The position numbers and the translations under genes are program-made. The notes beneath the pieces are model-generated. The model was not told the DNA's origin and made no database searches. It saw only the letters and a program-made list of their open reading frames with translations. Below are positions 7,011 through 8,218 of a DNA stretch of 8,218 nt, piece by piece. The stretch's first letter is position 1; each line of letters begins with the position of its first letter. Origin of the DNA: Deltaproteobacteria bacterium (lineage in GTDB: Bacteria > Desulfobacterota > Desulfobacteria > Desulfobacterales > ETH-SRB1); contig DAOURZ010000044.1 of assembly GCA_030627475.1 (NCBI GenBank), forward strand, positions 1 to 8,218, written 5' to 3'.

Positions 7011-8218
7011 AGTATGTATCTTCTTAAATCCTCGTCGTCTTTGATATCTTTTAATTTTCCAGATACATACTGTCCGTCAATTACTATTTTTCTATCTTTA
7101 GCGTCTTTAATATCTGAAGCGTTAAAAAGAATGTCTTCGAGCATACATTCCATGAGCGTATGAAGTCTTCTTGCTCCTATGTTTTCAGTAAGATTGTTAA
7201 CCTCTTCGGCGATTCGCGCTATTTCGGAAACAGCATTGTCCTCAAAAACAACTTCAACCTTTTCAGTTTTTAAAAGCTCAATATACTGAAGAAGCAGAGC
7301 ATTTTTAGGCTCGGTCAGTATCTTTATAAAATCTTCTTTTCCAAGAGAATCAAGCTCTACTCTGATTGGAAATCTTCCCTGAAGTTCCGGTATCATATCA
7401 GAAGGCTTGATTGTGTGAAAGGCTCCGGATGCTATAAAAAGAACGTGATCCGTTTTAACCGAACCGTACTTTGTGGTAACCGTACTCCCCTCAACAATGG
7501 GAAGCAGATCACGCTGAACCCCCTCTCTGGATATATCCGGCCCATGCCCGCCGCCATTCCCGACAATTTTATCTATTTCATCAAGAAAAATTATACCTGA
7601 TTGTTCAACTTTATCAATCGCCTTGCTTACAACTTTATCCATATCCACAAGGGCCTGTGCTTCTTCCTGTGCAAGAATTTCCATACCTTCCGGAACTTTA
7701 ATTTTTCTCTTCTTTGTATTTTTAGGCATAATTCCTCCGAGCATGTCTTTGAAATTAAAGCCCATCTCTTCCATTCCCATGTTTGAAAAAACTTCCACAA
7801 CAGGCATGTTTCTTTCCGAAACATCAAGATCTACAAACCTGTTATCAAGCTTTCCTTTACGGAGCATGGTTCGAAGCTTTTCTCTTGTGGAAGAAGACCC
7901 ATCACTACTACTGGTTACAAGCTCAAGAGGCGTTTCCTTTAAATCTTCATCCTTTTTGACCTCCTGAACCTTTGGTTTTGGAAGAAGCAGGTCAAGCATT
8001 CTTTCTTCGGCAACCTGCCATGCCTTTTCTCTGACAGCTTCCTTTTCTCTTGATTTTAGCCTGTTTACAGTCAGCTCAAGAAGATCCCTTACCATGGACT
8101 CAACATCCCGGCCTACATATCCGACTTCGGTAAATTTGGAAGCTTCAACCTTTACGAACGGAGAATCAGTCAAAATAGACAAACGCCTTGCAATTTCGGT
8201 TTTTCCTACGCCGGTAGG
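7007..8218 (-). CDS. hslU: HslU (ClpY), AAA+ ATPase of the HslVU protease (5' end beyond right edge)
   Basis: HslU is the hexameric unfoldase that feeds proteins to the HslV peptidase in the cytoplasm. The 403 residues present start inside the Walker A motif, [12 protein letters not shown]. Compared with the ~443-residue E. coli protein, roughly the first 50-60 residues are missing because the window ends. Other landmarks, numbered from the first visible residue, are [16 protein letters not shown] near 31-46, the inserted I domain with a variable charged and serine-rich part (about 80-150), Walker B FLDEIDK (211-217), [12 protein letters not shown] with the expected arginine finger Arg282, sensor-2 IGARRL (347-352), and the C-terminal DLRRYIL. 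The closing hydrophobic tail is the piece that docks into HslV, so a functional partner is expected; hslV normally lies just upstream, off the right edge. The TGA stop overlaps argB by four bases. A TTG at 8182 is only an internal codon, since the family sequence continues past it. Confidence 0.97.
   Translation of the reverse strand, partial: PTGVGKTEIARRLSILTDSPFVKVEASKFTEVGYVGRDVESMVRDLLELTVNRLKSREKEAVREKAWQVAEERMLDLLLPKPKVQEVKKDEDLKETPLELVTSSSDGSSSTREKLRTMLRKGKLDNRFVDLDVSERNMPVVEVFSNMGMEEMGFNFKDMLGGIMPKNTKKRKIKVPEGMEILAQEEAQALVDMDKVVSKAIDKVEQSGIIFLDEIDKIVGNGGGHGPDISREGVQRDLLPIVEGSTVTTKYGSVKTDHVLFIASGAFHTIKPSDMIPELQGRFPIRVELDSLGKEDFIKILTEPKNALLLQYIELLKTEKVEVVFEDNAVSEIARIAEEVNNLTENIGARRLHTLMECMLEDILFNASDIKDAKDRKIVIDGQYVSGKLKDIKDDEDLRRYIL

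Noticed and set aside
7627..7827. Minus-strand 66-codon frame within hslU
   Set aside because: It is an out-of-frame reading of the HslU I-domain region, and the hslU frame is continuous through it.

Overview
This window comes from a Gram-negative bacterium: it holds lpxA and fabZ of lipid A and fatty-acid synthesis, plus a lipoprotein of outer-membrane type. The DNA is moderately AT-rich. The run hslU-argB-argD-argF-argG-argH followed by a small lipoprotein resembles gene orders I associate with sulfate-reducing Desulfobacterota (former Deltaproteobacteria, Desulfobacterales-like). That assignment is inference from gene order and protein flavour, not from a marker gene. Every supported gene lies on the minus strand, so transcription runs from the right edge to the left edge.

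Reading with transcription, 8218 to 7007 is the 3' part of hslU, the AAA+ unfoldase of the HslVU protease. Its start, and presumably hslV, lie beyond the right edge. hslU overlaps argB by an ATGA. Positions 7010 to 1233 carry argB, argD, argF, argG and argH, which cover acetylglutamate phosphorylation, transamination of the semialdehyde, and the three steps from ornithine to arginine. The argC and argA/argJ steps are not in the window. Spacing is tight (4-bp overlap, 5-bp gap, 23-bp gap, 17-bp overlap), except for 148 bp between argG and argH, which contains an AT-rich inverted repeat.

From 1252 to 752 is a small lipoprotein that overlaps the end of argH. It has an LptM/YifL-like N-terminus (GCGKKAPPKPP) and a fibronectin-III-like C-terminal part. 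A 134-bp element with 30-bp terminal inverted repeats (28 of 30 matching) fills the gap to fabZ. fabZ then overlaps lpxA by ATGA, and lpxA runs off the left edge.

The genes themselves are ordinary housekeeping genes with intact motifs, and I found no new multi-gene system. The most unusual material is the two intergenic inverted-repeat elements. Each overlaps the stop codon of the gene upstream of it, and the larger one sits where arginine synthesis gives way to lipid A synthesis. No tRNA, rRNA, CRISPR array, riboswitch or convincing rho-independent terminator was seen. No stretch longer than 300 bases lacks a gene.
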